In this document: positions 8,948 to 17,629 of the stretch, one piece after another
Numbering within the stretch: the first letter of the stretch is position 1
Layout: the number at the start of each line of letters is the position of its first letter
Assembly: GCF_004345425.1 (NCBI RefSeq)
Contig: NZ_SLVP01000001.1
Span: 124,001 to 188,000, forward strand
DNA: 64,000 nt
Reading direction: 5' to 3'
DNA from: Paenibacillus sp. BK033
GTDB lineage: Bacteria > Bacillota > Bacilli > Paenibacillales > Paenibacillaceae
Position numbers and translations under genes: made by a program
The notes under the pieces: model-generated
What the model was told of the DNA's origin: nothing
The model's input: the letters and a program-made list of their open reading frames with translations, nothing else
Databases searched by the model: none

Positions 8948-9169
8948 TTGAAGAAGATCAAATATTGCACCCGGAATTTGAAGAACGGAACGAAGCCCGT
9001 TTACAAGGCGATGAAGAGCAAATATCCGGACATAAAGATGAAGAAGAAGGACTGTCTTGGCAACTGCAGAACCTGCAAGCGCGAGAGCTTTGCCATGATC
9101 AAATCCAGAAGCATCTGCGCGTCGAGCCCGGATCAGCTGTACAAGGAATTGAAGAAATTGATCGGCTAA
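8948..9169 (+). CDS. DUF1450-family small Cys-rich protein under Fur control
   Basis: The 73-residue basic protein has six cysteines spread over KYCTRN, KDCLGNCRTCKRES and SICASS, a pattern that could hold a metal or Fe-S centre. The overall sequence fits the DUF1450 family (YuzB-like), whose function is not established. The start is TTG 8948 with GAGGTGAG seven bases upstream. A consensus promoter with a perfect Fur box lies about 45 bases before it, so it should be made under iron limitation. Ferritin follows after a terminator. Confidence 0.8.
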   Translation: MKKIKYCTRNLKNGTKPVYKAMKSKYPDIKMKKKDCLGNCRTCKRESFAMIKSRSICASSPDQLYKELKKLIG

Positions 9170-9195
9170 GCAAATAATTTGGATAATATTGCATG

Positions 9196-9216
9196 GGACG
9201 GCTTTTGCCGTCCTTT
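9196..9216 (+). terminator. Terminator after the DUF1450 gene
   Basis: GGACGGC-TTTT-GCCGTCC followed by TTT; a short but perfect seven-base stem. Confidence 0.65.
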
Positions 9217-9264
9217 CCGTTTGTGTTAGAATAAGACCAAACAAGAAAAAGAGGTGCATAAGCG

Positions 9265-9768
9265 ATGAATGATAAATTAGCGGAAGCGCTCAATGAGCAG
9301 ATGAATTTTGAATTTTATTCGGCGCATGTGTATCTTGCAATGGCAGCCTATTGCTCCGGCGAAAGTCTCGATGGATTCGCGAACTTCTTCATTATTCAAG
9401 CGGAGGAAGAGCGGTTCCATGGTATGAAAATATACAAATTCCTGAATGACCGCGGCCGCCGAGCTACGCTTACCGCGCTGGGCGAACCTAAGAACGAGTA
9501 CGAATCCATGCTTGACGCCTTCCAGCATGGCTACGCGCATGAGCAGCAAAATACGAAGCGCTTCTACAACCTGGCGGATCTTGCGCTTAACGACCGCGAG
9601 CACGCAACGATGTATTTCCTGAAATGGTTCATCGACGAGCAGGTCGAAGAAGAAGCGTTGTTCGATAATATTATCCAGAAGCTGAAGCGCTTCGATAAAG
9701 ACAGCAACGCCTTCTACATGCTGGATGCGGAATTCGCGCAGCGCTCGTTCGTAGCTCCGGCAGAATAA
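9265..9768 (+). CDS. ftnA: Ferritin
   Basis: The 167-residue non-haem ferritin oxidises Fe(II) and stores Fe(III) in a 24-mer shell. The four-helix bundle shows the ferroxidase ligands: Glu17 in NFEFYSAH, Glu50 and His53 in EEERFHGMK, Glu94 in HEQQNT and the DEQVEEE segment near 127-133. Start ATG 9265 follows AGAGGTGC. The neighbouring Fur-box gene suggests an iron theme, but no Fur box was found directly before this gene; TTAGAAT near 9226 may be its -10 box. Confidence 0.95.
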   Translation: MNDKLAEALNEQMNFEFYSAHVYLAMAAYCSGESLDGFANFFIIQAEEERFHGMKIYKFLNDRGRRATLTALGEPKNEYESMLDAFQHGYAHEQQNTKRFYNLADLALNDREHATMYFLKWFIDEQVEEEALFDNIIQKLKRFDKDSNAFYMLDAEFAQRSFVAPAE

Positions 9769-9784
9769 TAGTCGTCATGAAGAA

Positions 9785-9814
9785 ACGGGACCTGGCAGCA
9801 GGTCCCGTTTTTTT
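9785..9814 (+). terminator. Terminator after ferritin
   Basis: Perfect ten-base stem ACGGGACCTG / CAGGTCCCGT with loop GCAG and a T7 tail. Confidence 0.92.
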
Positions 9815-9837
9815 ATGATAAAGATGGGGGAAATAGA

Positions 9838-10377
9838 ATGTTTATCGCACAGCGCATTTTAGGATATGCGGCTCTTTTATTTGGTCTTCTGGTTTCCTTT
9901 TCGGGACAAATTGCAGAAGCCGGGATGTTCGCCGTTGCCGGTTTTGTGCTTGTCTCGCTAGCCGAGCTGGTTCGGCTGCAGCAAGGAATGTATCATCTGG
10001 CCTTAGGTCTGCCGCTCAGAAATGAACAGATTCATAAAATACTTAGACGAACTTCGCCGGTCAAAGTGACCTCAACGACCTTGTCGATTCATCCCTTTAA
10101 TGAGACCGAATATCCGCTGCTGGAGCTTCAAGGGGAAGCCTATTTACGGGTAAAAGCTTTTATTTCCTATATCGAGCAGTCCGAAACGGAGTACCGTTTC
10201 ACCTTTCCGGATTCGGCGCCTGTTCTGCTGATTTGCGATCCCCGTTACAGTCAAGGAAGCCGCTTGTTCCAATACAATGACCAAGTATTCGTCAAGCTGT
10301 CGGCGCTGCCTCTTTCGATAGAGAAGGAAGGAGACCGACTCCGGGTTGAGGTCGCAGCTCAGCGGCATCAGCTGTAA
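9838..10377 (+). CDS. Membrane protein of unknown function
   Basis: The 179-residue protein starts with two hydrophobic helices (about residues 8-25 and 28-45), followed by a soluble, mostly cytoplasmic or external domain of mixed composition with no recognised motif. The ATG at 9838 follows GGGGGAAAT. Its last ten bases overlap the 3' end of the convergent helicase gene. I do not recognise the family. Confidence 0.75.
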   Translation: MFIAQRILGYAALLFGLLVSFSGQIAEAGMFAVAGFVLVSLAELVRLQQGMYHLALGLPLRNEQIHKILRRTSPVKVTSTTLSIHPFNETEYPLLELQGEAYLRVKAFISYIEQSETEYRFTFPDSAPVLLICDPRYSQGSRLFQYNDQVFVKLSALPLSIEKEGDRLRVEVAAQRHQL

Positions 10378-12446
10378 GCATTAATGATAAAAGAGGATAC
10401 CGCCGCGGGCTTGCCGCGGTAATAAGCGGGGGAGCTGATATACAGCTCCTCTTCCGCTCTTGTGACGGCGACGTAAGCGAGGCGACGTTCCTCTTCCAGC
10501 GCAGCCTCCCCGACATTGTCGCCGGCCTGAATAGCGCTTCTGTCGCTATTCTTCTCAGCGGTGATGGCCGAGCTATGCGGAAGAATCCCTTCGGATACGC
10601 CGCATACAAAGACGACCGGAAATTCCAGCCCTTTAGACTTGTGAATGGTCATAAAGTTGACCGCGTCGGCATTGCGGCTGTCTGGCTTCATCCGTTTCAT
10701 CTCTTCGTGCTTTGCCGCAATCTCGTCGATAAAAGCAAGGAAAGCCGCAATGCCGTCAAACCGTTTAGCCGATGCCTCAAGCTCGTCCAGCATTTCCTTC
10801 AAGGACTCCTTATGCTCGGTCAAGGCAGGTCCGCTTTTGTTCGCTTCAATAAATTGATCGTAGAATTCCATGCGAAGCCGCCGGATCGCCGTCTCCGGCT
10901 TCAGCTTTTCCAGGGAACGGATTAATTTGATCCGTTCTTTTATTTTATCCTGATGGAAAGACTTAATCTCGGGGAACCGGGTCAGATGGATAAGCGGCCA
11001 TTTCTTGGCCTGCTTCTTATCCTCATTCCATATAAACGCCATCGCCTGATCAGGCTTGACGTACATCGTGGCGAGCATCGCTTCCATCGCGTCAAAGTTG
11101 CGGCGGTCGACGGACAAGCGCAGATGGGCGATAACCGGCTTGACGACCCATTGCTCATACAGAGATTCGCCGCTGCCGTAGTCGATAAAAGGGACCTGAC
11201 GGATCACCAGCTGATCGAATACCGCCCGGCTGCTGCTGGCTGTCCGGAACAGAATGGCGAAATCGCGGAACGAGCGGCCTTTTTTCTCCTTCTGCTGAAG
11301 CAGCGTGTTAACGATCAGATCCGCTTCGTCGTCGCTGTTGCCGGGTCTCGCATACACGGGCGGAAGGCCGTGGGGCTTCGCCGTCAGCAGGGTTTTGCTG
11401 CGCCGCTGCTTATTATGACGGATAACGGCGTTGCCAAGGCCAACGATGCCGGAGCCGGAGCGGTAATTGACGTCGAGAATGATGTTCCTGGCGCCGGGGA
11501 ACTGCTTCTCGAAATTCAGAATATAATCGTTGCGCGCTCCGTTAAAGGAATATATCGTCTGATCGTCGTCGCCCACCACCATCAGATTCCGGTGGGTCTG
11601 AACGAGGAGCTTGATGATCTCGTACTGAATCGTATTGGTATCCTGGAATTCATCGATCATGACGTAACGGAACCGGTTCTGCAGCATGGCCAGCAGGTTC
11701 TCGTCCCGCTTCAGCAGCTGATATGCTTCAAGCAGCATATCATCGTAATCGATCAGGTCCAATTGGCGTTTCCATTCTTCATAACTGGTAAAGATAAGCT
11801 TAAGCTGCCGATCCTCTTCCGTCTTCTCCGGAAGTTCCGGAACGGCAATCATCTGCATCTTGTAGGAGGAGAGGAGCGAAATGAGCGTCTCCGGCTGGTA
11901 CGTCTCGTGCAAATTCCGTTCGCGCAGCAGCCGTTTGAAGTAAATCTGCTTGCGTCCGGTTTCGCCCAGGATGTTCTGCTTGTATCCGCGTCTGCGCAGC
12001 ATAAGAAGACAGAACGAATGGAAGGTGCGGGCTTCAATCCGGGATGCGGCCGCGCTTCCTATATCCGGGAGCTGGCTGATCCGCAGCTTCATTTCGTCGG
12101 CTGCTTTTTTGGAGAAGGTCATGAGCAGAAGCTGCTGGGGCGGGATGCCGCGGACGGCCAGCATGTACCCGGTCCGGCAGACGAGGACGGAGGTTTTGCC
12201 CGAGCCTGCGCCGGCTAATGTCAGGATGGGCCCGTCGATATGGCGCACCGCAGCGATCTGCCGCTCGTTCAGCCGGATCCCTTGCTTCTCCAAAGCGCGG
12301 AAATAGAAGGCGTCCTTGTCGGAAGGCGGGATCAGCTGCTCGCTTGTATCCGCGGAAGCGTGGGCGGCTGGTGTATAATTTTTGTTAACAACGCCGTACG
12401 GGCGTTTGTAATAGATCTTATTGTTGGAAGTTGTTGCTTTGTTCAT
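10368..12446 (-). CDS. UvrD/Rep-family (SF1A) ATP-dependent DNA helicase
   Basis: The 692-residue helicase shows all main SF1 motifs in order: Q-motif region LNERQIAAV, Walker A GAGSGKTSVL, Ia LLLMTFSKKAADEM, Walker B MIDEFQDTN, III VVGDDDQTIYSFNGA, IV VNYRSGSG, V TIHKSKGLEFPVVF and VI RRLAYVAVTRAEEEL. It is shorter than PcrA and begins with a basic, low-complexity tail of about 40 residues; it resembles B. subtilis YjcD-type helicases. A probable role is DNA repair or processing. It stands alone, with AGGTGATT as ribosome site, and overlaps the preceding convergent gene by ten bases. Confidence 0.92.
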   Translation of the reverse strand: MNKATTSNNKIYYKRPYGVVNKNYTPAAHASADTSEQLIPPSDKDAFYFRALEKQGIRLNERQIAAVRHIDGPILTLAGAGSGKTSVLVCRTGYMLAVRGIPPQQLLLMTFSKKAADEMKLRISQLPDIGSAAASRIEARTFHSFCLLMLRRRGYKQNILGETGRKQIYFKRLLRERNLHETYQPETLISLLSSYKMQMIAVPELPEKTEEDRQLKLIFTSYEEWKRQLDLIDYDDMLLEAYQLLKRDENLLAMLQNRFRYVMIDEFQDTNTIQYEIIKLLVQTHRNLMVVGDDDQTIYSFNGARNDYILNFEKQFPGARNIILDVNYRSGSGIVGLGNAVIRHNKQRRSKTLLTAKPHGLPPVYARPGNSDDEADLIVNTLLQQKEKKGRSFRDFAILFRTASSSRAVFDQLVIRQVPFIDYGSGESLYEQWVVKPVIAHLRLSVDRRNFDAMEAMLATMYVKPDQAMAFIWNEDKKQAKKWPLIHLTRFPEIKSFHQDKIKERIKLIRSLEKLKPETAIRRLRMEFYDQFIEANKSGPALTEHKESLKEMLDELEASAKRFDGIAAFLAFIDEIAAKHEEMKRMKPDSRNADAVNFMTIHKSKGLEFPVVFVCGVSEGILPHSSAITAEKNSDRSAIQAGDNVGEAALEEERRLAYVAVTRAEEELYISSPAYYRGKPAAVSSFIINAYS

Positions 12447-12542
12447 CGTCTGTAATCACCTGTTGTCGATTATAGCATGATAGAATGGATGTTCGTACCG
12501 TATAAACCGAAATTATTAATAGTTGGAGAGGAATGAGGCAGC

Positions 12543-13109
12543 ATGATTGGACCGGCAGGCAAGGAAGACGTGGAGCAAGTAATGCCGCTGCTGCATGAGG
12601 CTATCGGCAATATCGCCTGCTCGCTTGCGGGAGTGGAGGATGAAGCGGAAGCGATGCGGATCTTGGCGGAATTCTATATCGAAGAGGGGAACCGGGTCAG
12701 CTACAGGAATGTAATCGCGGACAAAAGAGACGGCGTGGTTGCCGGTATATTGGTTTGCTATCCGGGGGACGATGCCGAGCAATTGGATCAGCCCTTAGTC
12801 GAGCGCGTGGAGCGCGTAACCGGAATTCAGGATTATACGATTTTGACGGAAACGCGCCCGGGCGAGTTTTACCTGGACTCGATTGCCGTCCATTCCTCGT
12901 TCCGCAACCAAGGCATTGCCAAGGCGCTGATGGCTGCTTTCGAACGGGAGGCCGTGAAGCAAGGCTATCGGCTGGTCTCCTTGATTGTCGAAGAATACAA
13001 CGGCCAGGCAAGGCTGCTTTACGAGAAAATGGGCTACAGCGCAGACGGCGAGCTTCTTATTAGCGGACACCGTTATACGAGAATGGTAAAGACTGTATCC
13101 GCAGAATAA
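12543..13109 (+). CDS. GNAT-family N-acetyltransferase
   Basis: The 188-residue protein has the acetyl-CoA-binding motif A of the GNAT fold: YLDSIAVHSSFRNQGIAKAL near residues 112-131 (RNQGIA is the pyrophosphate loop), followed by motif B LIVEEYNGQARLLYEKMGY. Substrate cannot be predicted. GGAGAGGAATGAGG precedes the ATG at 12543. A second acetyltransferase gene follows 83 bases downstream, but the two proteins are not close copies. Confidence 0.88.
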   Translation: MIGPAGKEDVEQVMPLLHEAIGNIACSLAGVEDEAEAMRILAEFYIEEGNRVSYRNVIADKRDGVVAGILVCYPGDDAEQLDQPLVERVERVTGIQDYTILTETRPGEFYLDSIAVHSSFRNQGIAKALMAAFEREAVKQGYRLVSLIVEEYNGQARLLYEKMGYSADGELLISGHRYTRMVKTVSAE

Positions 13110-13192
13110 AGGCGAGGAAAGAAGGAATGCGGCGAGTTATGTCGAAACTGTAGAACCGGCGTAATTATTACAAACGTAACGGGTGATACATA

Positions 13193-13735
13193 ATGAACCT
13201 AATCCCTTCCTCTTGGAGTACCCCGACTTTTAGTTGTGAAGATTTGCAGCCATTTGAAATTGGTCTTGTGCAGGAGCTGTACATGGCAAGCGCGCCGGTT
13301 GTCTTGTGGGACGGGAAAGAGCATGATCCTCATTATATCGAGCGTTCCTATCATGAAGGCATACTGCCGGAAGGCGGCGTGAAGGACAAGTTCCGGATCC
13401 AGGCCATCAGGCTGAAAACAACGGAAGAAATCGTTGGGTTCCTTAGCGTTTATCACGGCTATCCGCATCGGGATTCGCTTTATCTGGCGATGATGTGCAT
13501 CAGCGGGGACTTTCAGAATCAGGGCTACGGCCAGGAAGTCATGAAGCATTTTCTGCTGGAGATCGGTCTTCTTGGTTACTCGGAAGTCAGGGTGAACGTA
13601 TCTCTCCGCAATTGGGCAGGCTTGCGCTTCTGGACCAAATCCGGATTCAACCGCATTAGCGGCATCTTTGGCGACAAAGAATTCGCGGAGGGCAAATTTG
13701 CGGATATCGAGCTGATTAATCGGTGGTCACTGTGA
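13193..13735 (+). CDS. GNAT-family N-acetyltransferase
   Basis: The 180-residue protein shows GNAT motif A in MMCISGDFQNQGYGQEVM (Q-N-Q-G-Y-G loop) near residue 100-118 and motif B VSLRNWAGLRFWTKSGF near 136-152. The arrangement resembles acetyltransferases acting on small molecules or protein N-termini; the substrate is unknown. GGGTGAT lies 8 bases before the ATG. The fur promoter region follows immediately. Confidence 0.85.
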   Translation: MNLIPSSWSTPTFSCEDLQPFEIGLVQELYMASAPVVLWDGKEHDPHYIERSYHEGILPEGGVKDKFRIQAIRLKTTEEIVGFLSVYHGYPHRDSLYLAMMCISGDFQNQGYGQEVMKHFLLEIGLLGYSEVRVNVSLRNWAGLRFWTKSGFNRISGIFGDKEFAEGKFADIELINRWSL

Positions 13736-13749
13736 ATTTTTAGATGTCA

Positions 13750-13808
13750 TTGTGTAATAATGATAACTATGTTAAGATTATAATTATTCTAAATTATAAT
13801 CATTCTAA
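13750..13808 (+). promoter_or_regulatory. fur promoter with two tandem PerR boxes
   Basis: TTGTGT (13750-13755) and TAAGAT (13773-13778) are 17 bases apart. Two boxes, TTATAATTATTCTAA (13778-13792) and TTATAATCATTCTAA (13794-13808), each differ from the PerR consensus TTATAATNATTATAA at one position, and lie one base apart over the transcription start. In B. subtilis, fur is a known PerR target, which supports the reading. Confidence 0.85.
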
Positions 13809-13868
13809 ATAAGCTTGAACACAGCGCATCGGATATTGAAACACAAGGAAAGGCGGGTGAGCTTTATT

Positions 13869-14342
13869 ATGATCGAAGAACAAATGGAAACGATCAACCG
13901 TCAATTAAGAACAAAAGGCTACAAATTAACGCCGCAGCGCGCAGCGACTGTCCGCGTATTGCTGGAGAACGAGAAGGATCATCTCAGCGCGGAGGATGTC
14001 TACATGCTGCTGAAGCGCAGCAATCCGGATATCGGTCTGGCAACGGTTTACCGTTCCCTGGAGCTGCTGAGCGAGCTGCATGTCGTGGAAAAAGTGAATT
14101 TCGGCGACGGAGCGACGCGTTACGATCTGAGAAGCAACGATCAGGAGCATCACCATCATCATCTGATTTGTACCGAATGCGGTACGGTCGAGGAGATTAT
14201 GGACGACTGGCTGCTTCCGATGGAGAACCGGATTGCGAAGGAATTCGGATTCAAGGTATTGGACCACCGCCTTGATTTCCACGGAATTTGCAAAGCCTGC
14301 AAAAGCAAAGCAAGCGACAACGACCGCAAAGCGGTGTCCTAA
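13869..14342 (+). CDS. fur: Ferric uptake regulator Fur
   Basis: The 157-residue Fe(II)-sensing repressor has the winged-helix domain YKLTPQRAATVRVLLENEKDHLSAEDVY and the dimer/metal region with HHHHHLICTECG and ICKACKSK (two CxxC pairs, a structural zinc site). The run of His near residue 94-98 and the ENEKDHLSAEDVY and INFGDG-type segments fit Fur better than PerR or Zur. ATG 13869 is chosen because GGGTGA is eight bases before it; upstream in-frame codons have no ribosome site. Two PerR boxes overlap its promoter. It probably acts on the box at 8884. Confidence 0.93.
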   Translation: MIEEQMETINRQLRTKGYKLTPQRAATVRVLLENEKDHLSAEDVYMLLKRSNPDIGLATVYRSLELLSELHVVEKVNFGDGATRYDLRSNDQEHHHHHLICTECGTVEEIMDDWLLPMENRIAKEFGFKVLDHRLDFHGICKACKSKASDNDRKAVS

Positions 14343-14349
14343 CATAATA

Positions 14350-14390
14350 GGGAGCCTTGGATCATGAATGGGTCCAAAGGCTCCTTTGTT
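14350..14390 (+). terminator. Terminator after fur
   Basis: GGAGCCTTTGGA-type arms (GGAGCCTTGGA / TCCAAAGGCTCC) followed by TTTGTTGTTT. Confidence 0.75.
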
Positions 14391-14402
14391 GTTTAAAAAG
14401 GC

Positions 14403-14735
14403 TTAACAACACGGCTTGCCGTTTATGTAGTAGCTGTCTTCCCGGTACGTTCGGAACGCAACCTCCACTTCGTCAATGCCGATCCGGGCGAGCTGCGCGG
14501 TAACGGCCTGCGCGAACCGGTCACGGACCGCTTGTCCGCGTTCGAACCAGCCCACCTCAACGAACGGATACGATTGTCCTTCCGCGAGACCGCCAAAGAC
14601 GGCTGTCGTATGCAGGCATTCCATCGTAAAGTTGTCCGTTCCGCATTCGCATACGGAGGCCAGTTCCTCGGCAAGCGCCTGGCTAACCGTTGTGAGCCGG
14701 TCTGCGGGTACCCCGCGAAACAAAAGCTGCGGCAT
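14403..14735 (-). CDS. DUF1904 family protein (tautomerase-like)
   Basis: The 110-residue protein begins MPQLLFRGVP and carries the FVEVGWFERGQAVRD segment in its middle and a Cys pair at its end (KPCC). This matches the DUF1904 family, a small alpha/beta fold related to tautomerases; no function is known. It lies between fur and the hopene cyclase, on the minus strand, as its own unit. A GGAGGGAG ribosome site precedes the start. Confidence 0.8.
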   Translation of the reverse strand: MPQLLFRGVPADRLTTVSQALAEELASVCECGTDNFTMECLHTTAVFGGLAEGQSYPFVEVGWFERGQAVRDRFAQAVTAQLARIGIDEVEVAFRTYREDSYYINGKPCC

Positions 14736-14902
14736 AATGCTCCCTCCTTAAAATATAGTAACTGCTTTAGCTTTCATCAACGGTGCTATCCCTTAGATTA
14801 CCTTGACTTCGCCCCTCATTGCAACGGATGCGGAAGCATGGAGGGGGCGGTTGCAGAAGCCGATGCTCTTGCGTTATCGTAAAGGACAAGAGCATAAAAC
14901 GA

Positions 14903-14927
14903 AGGCCCCCTTCGGATAAGGGAGCCT
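14903..14927 (-). terminator. Terminator of the squalene-hopene cyclase gene
   Basis: AGGCTCCCTT / AAGGGGGCCT stem on the minus strand followed by TCGTTTTATG, 15 bases after the stop of the gene. Confidence 0.7.
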
Positions 14928-14940
14928 GACCGCAGGGGTA

Positions 14941-16815
14941 TCAGCTGTATTTCAGCCAAATATTGCTGAGGGCAAGAAGCGGCCAAATATAGTTGTTGCT
15001 GGCATAATGGGCATAGACGCTGCCGGGAAGAGCTCCGCCGGTCGGATACGTATAAGTCCAGTCGCGGCGGTCAAGGGACTGCAGGAGAGCTTCCACGCCG
15101 CGCTCCAAAGCGGGAGTAGGCTTAGGCAAAGCCGCGGTCAGCCCATCCAGCGCCCAAGCCGTCTGGGATGGCGTGCTGAAGTTTAAGGGAACGTAACGCC
15201 TGACTTTATCGCTGATACAGGATTCGCCCCAGCCTCCGTCTTCATTCTGGACCTGAAGCAGCCAGTCGACCCCTTTCTTGACCGCCGGATGATCCTCCGC
15301 GATGCCTACGGCCGTCAGCCCTTGAATGGCAGCGCTTGTGCCGTGCACGTAAGTAATGCCCCAGCGCCCGTACCAGCTGCCGTTGCTTTCCTGCTGGGAC
15401 AGGACCCAGCGCAGCGTGGATTCGATCCAGCTGTTGCCGGCGTTCATGCCAAGCTCCTGGCCGAGAAATTGCAGCGTGCGCGAGGTCAGGTCGACCGTCG
15501 AAGGATCAACCGCGATATCCTTGGCCCCTTCGAAATGAAAGAAAGCTATCGGCAGCCGCGAGCCCTGCCGTTCAAACGCCGGCCAGCCGCCGTTATCGTT
15601 GCGCATGGTCAGCACCCAATTCAGTCCGCGCTGCCAGTCCGCTTGCAGCTCCGGCGTGCGGGAGCTGTAGGGCTGGATGGCGCGAAGGGCGGCTGTGGTA
15701 TCGTCCACATCCGGATAAAGGGTGTTTACGTTGGAGAAGCCCCAGCCTCCGGCTGGCGTGCCGGGGTTGCGGATTGCCCAGTCTCCAAGCTGGGTCTGCT
15801 GTCTTTGGCGCAGATAAGCCCCGGCGTTCTCCAGCGCGGTGGAGGTAGGATTTACTCCGGCCTTGCGCAGGGCATGAACCAGCATGGCCGTATCCCATAC
15901 TTCCGAGGAGGCGATCTGCACATGGCTGTTGGCGCACATGACGGAACGGATGCCGGACACCATGCGGTGAATGAGCGGTGAATTTGTAGAATAACCAAGC
16001 ATCAGAAGCGCCAGAATCATAAACATGGTAGCCGTTGTATAAGTAAGGAGCGTACCGTCCGGTTCCAGCCGTTCGAATAGAAATTGAACCGCTTTTTCCT
16101 GCGGGGTAGGCGATTCGAAAGGAAGCAGCTCCGATAGCGACAAGGAACCCACCAACGTAGCCAAGGCCGCAATCCATGGCGAATCGTTCTCGAATCGCTT
16201 GGAGCTGCCTTCGAACAGATCGGACAGATCGGGCATGGAGGCGCTATGCTGCACGAACTGAGCGTTAGCGAGCATAATGATCGGCACGATATGTACGCGG
16301 GCATGCCCGGACAAGGAAAAGAGATCGATGCCGATGCCGTTGTCGGAGAAAAAGACCTCGAGGGGAATGCGCATCGACTTTGGCCATGCCGCCTGACCTG
16401 CCGCGGCGAAGATCGCCTGCGTCAGGAGAGAGCGGATTTTGGACAAGCCGCCTTTGCTTAGAATAAACTGCTTCGCCAGCTGCATGCGGGGATCCAGTTT
16501 GTTCAAATAACCGGAATAGAGCAGCGCGAAATAAGCCTCCGCCGTCGCGTCCAGATTGCCGTCTTCTTCGTCGGGATAGATCTTCCAAGTACCGTTAGGA
16601 AGCTGCCTGCTCAGGATCCGGCTTGCGATTTGGCGGATAAGCGCCTCATCTTGGCCGTAGCCAAGCATCCGGAGAATAATGATAAAATAACTGTCCGGCA
16701 TCGTGCCGGAATCAAAGCAAAGACGCCATGAGCCATCGGCTGATTGAAGCTGCAGGAGCTCGCTTCGCATCCGCTCGATCCTTGCGCGGATTCGATCCAT
16801 ATCCATAGTCCGCAT
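14941..16815 (-). CDS. shc: Squalene-hopene cyclase
   Basis: The 624-residue monotopic membrane enzyme cyclises squalene to hopene/hopanol, the core of bacterial hopanoids. The catalytic DxDD motif is Asp369-Val-Asp371-Asp372 (PDVDDTTAAL), very near its position in the Alicyclobacillus enzyme. Several QW repeats are visible, such as QLPNGTWKIYPDEEDG, QQESNGSWYGRWGITY and QNEDGGWGES. Length is normal for the family. It stands alone: no squalene synthase or other hpn gene is within this window. Its start faces a divergent small gene. Confidence 0.95.
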   Translation of the reverse strand: MRTMDMDRIRARIERMRSELLQLQSADGSWRLCFDSGTMPDSYFIIILRMLGYGQDEALIRQIASRILSRQLPNGTWKIYPDEEDGNLDATAEAYFALLYSGYLNKLDPRMQLAKQFILSKGGLSKIRSLLTQAIFAAAGQAAWPKSMRIPLEVFFSDNGIGIDLFSLSGHARVHIVPIIMLANAQFVQHSASMPDLSDLFEGSSKRFENDSPWIAALATLVGSLSLSELLPFESPTPQEKAVQFLFERLEPDGTLLTYTTATMFMILALLMLGYSTNSPLIHRMVSGIRSVMCANSHVQIASSEVWDTAMLVHALRKAGVNPTSTALENAGAYLRQRQQTQLGDWAIRNPGTPAGGWGFSNVNTLYPDVDDTTAALRAIQPYSSRTPELQADWQRGLNWVLTMRNDNGGWPAFERQGSRLPIAFFHFEGAKDIAVDPSTVDLTSRTLQFLGQELGMNAGNSWIESTLRWVLSQQESNGSWYGRWGITYVHGTSAAIQGLTAVGIAEDHPAVKKGVDWLLQVQNEDGGWGESCISDKVRRYVPLNFSTPSQTAWALDGLTAALPKPTPALERGVEALLQSLDRRDWTYTYPTGGALPGSVYAHYASNNYIWPLLALSNIWLKYS

Positions 16816-16930
16816 TCATTCCTTTGCTGCGATGATATTGCTGCTAGTTATGTATATGCGGGAGCACGAAGGGAAAAGAAGAAGCCTTGCAACTTCAAGG
16901 CGTTATATTATGAAGGGAGATTCGGACCAG

Positions 16931-17278
16931 ATGTATGACATTACGATAGATTTATATAGAAATTGGATTGATACGGTGAAGGAAGTTTTCCGCGGCTCGG
17001 GACATCCGATCCCGGGGGACGTAAGCGATACGGAGGTAGCTATCCTGTATTTCCGGCAGACGGCCCAGTCGGACGAGGAGGCGGCAGCGCAGCAGCAGGC
17101 GAACGAGGAAAGGCTTCGCGGCATGCAGCAGGCGATTACGGACCATTTCGAATCGGTTATTTTGCCGGATATCCGGAAACGTACCCGCTATGAAGGCAAC
17201 CGCTTCTGCTTTCAATGGGTATACAACAACGGCGAGCATATTATCGAGGAGTATTCGTCTTACCGCATCCCGGTATAG
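16931..17278 (+). CDS. Conserved-looking small protein of unknown function
   Basis: The 115-residue soluble protein MYDITIDLYRNW... is rich in charged residues with a predicted helical middle (about 45-65, Ala/Gln/Glu rich) and ends in a beta-type tail with FCFQWVYNNGEHIIEEY. No motif is recognised. ATG 16931 has GGGAGA ten bases upstream; longer in-frame starts at 16832 and 16910 lack one. It converges with the DUF6509 gene across a shared terminator. Confidence 0.65.
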   Translation: MYDITIDLYRNWIDTVKEVFRGSGHPIPGDVSDTEVAILYFRQTAQSDEEAAAQQQANEERLRGMQQAITDHFESVILPDIRKRTRYEGNRFCFQWVYNNGEHIIEEYSSYRIPV

Positions 17279-17286
17279 GCACGAAA

Positions 17287-17325
17287 AAAGAGGCTGACCA
17301 GTCAAATGACCGGTCAGCCTCTTCA
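17287..17325. terminator. Bidirectional terminator
   Basis: AAGAGGCTGACC / GGTCAGCCTCTT with an inner GTCA-AA-TGAC stem. The minus-strand side has the stronger T run (TTTTTT), serving the rluA-DUF6509 unit. Confidence 0.85.
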
Positions 17326-17625
17326 TCATTGCTCATCCGCTTCCTTGTAATGCTCCTTGCAGAAAGCAAGCAGCTCCTGCTCCTCGTCTTCCTCCAATTC
17401 GAAGTCGAGCAGCTTGTCCGTTACCCGCTCGATCAGCTCATGCTTGACCAGACGGCCGCCGCCTTCCTCTTCGCTGTATACGGCGCGGATATAGATGCCG
17501 TTCTTCGAATACAATTCATCTTCCTCATCCAGATCGATATCGATCAGAAACTCGTATCGGCGTCCGGACAGGATGCCGAACGGATCTTTAATAAACTCTA
17601 CGCTGTAGGTCGTAATCTCAAGCAT
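17326..17625 (-). CDS. DUF6509-like small acidic protein
   Basis: The 99-residue protein MLEITTYSVEFIKDPFG... is strongly acidic, with DIDLDEEDELY in the middle and ELEEDEEQE near the end. The N-terminal YSVEFIKDPFGIL-RYEFL stretch fits a Firmicutes family of unknown function (DUF6509, from memory). The start at 17625 has AAAGGAT upstream and lies four bases after the stop of the pseudouridine synthase gene, so they form an operon. Confidence 0.7.
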   Translation of the reverse strand: MLEITTYSVEFIKDPFGILSGRRYEFLIDIDLDEEDELYSKNGIYIRAVYSEEEGGGRLVKHELIERVTDKLLDFELEEDEEQELLAFCKEHYKEADEQ

Positions 17626-17629
17626 ATGA

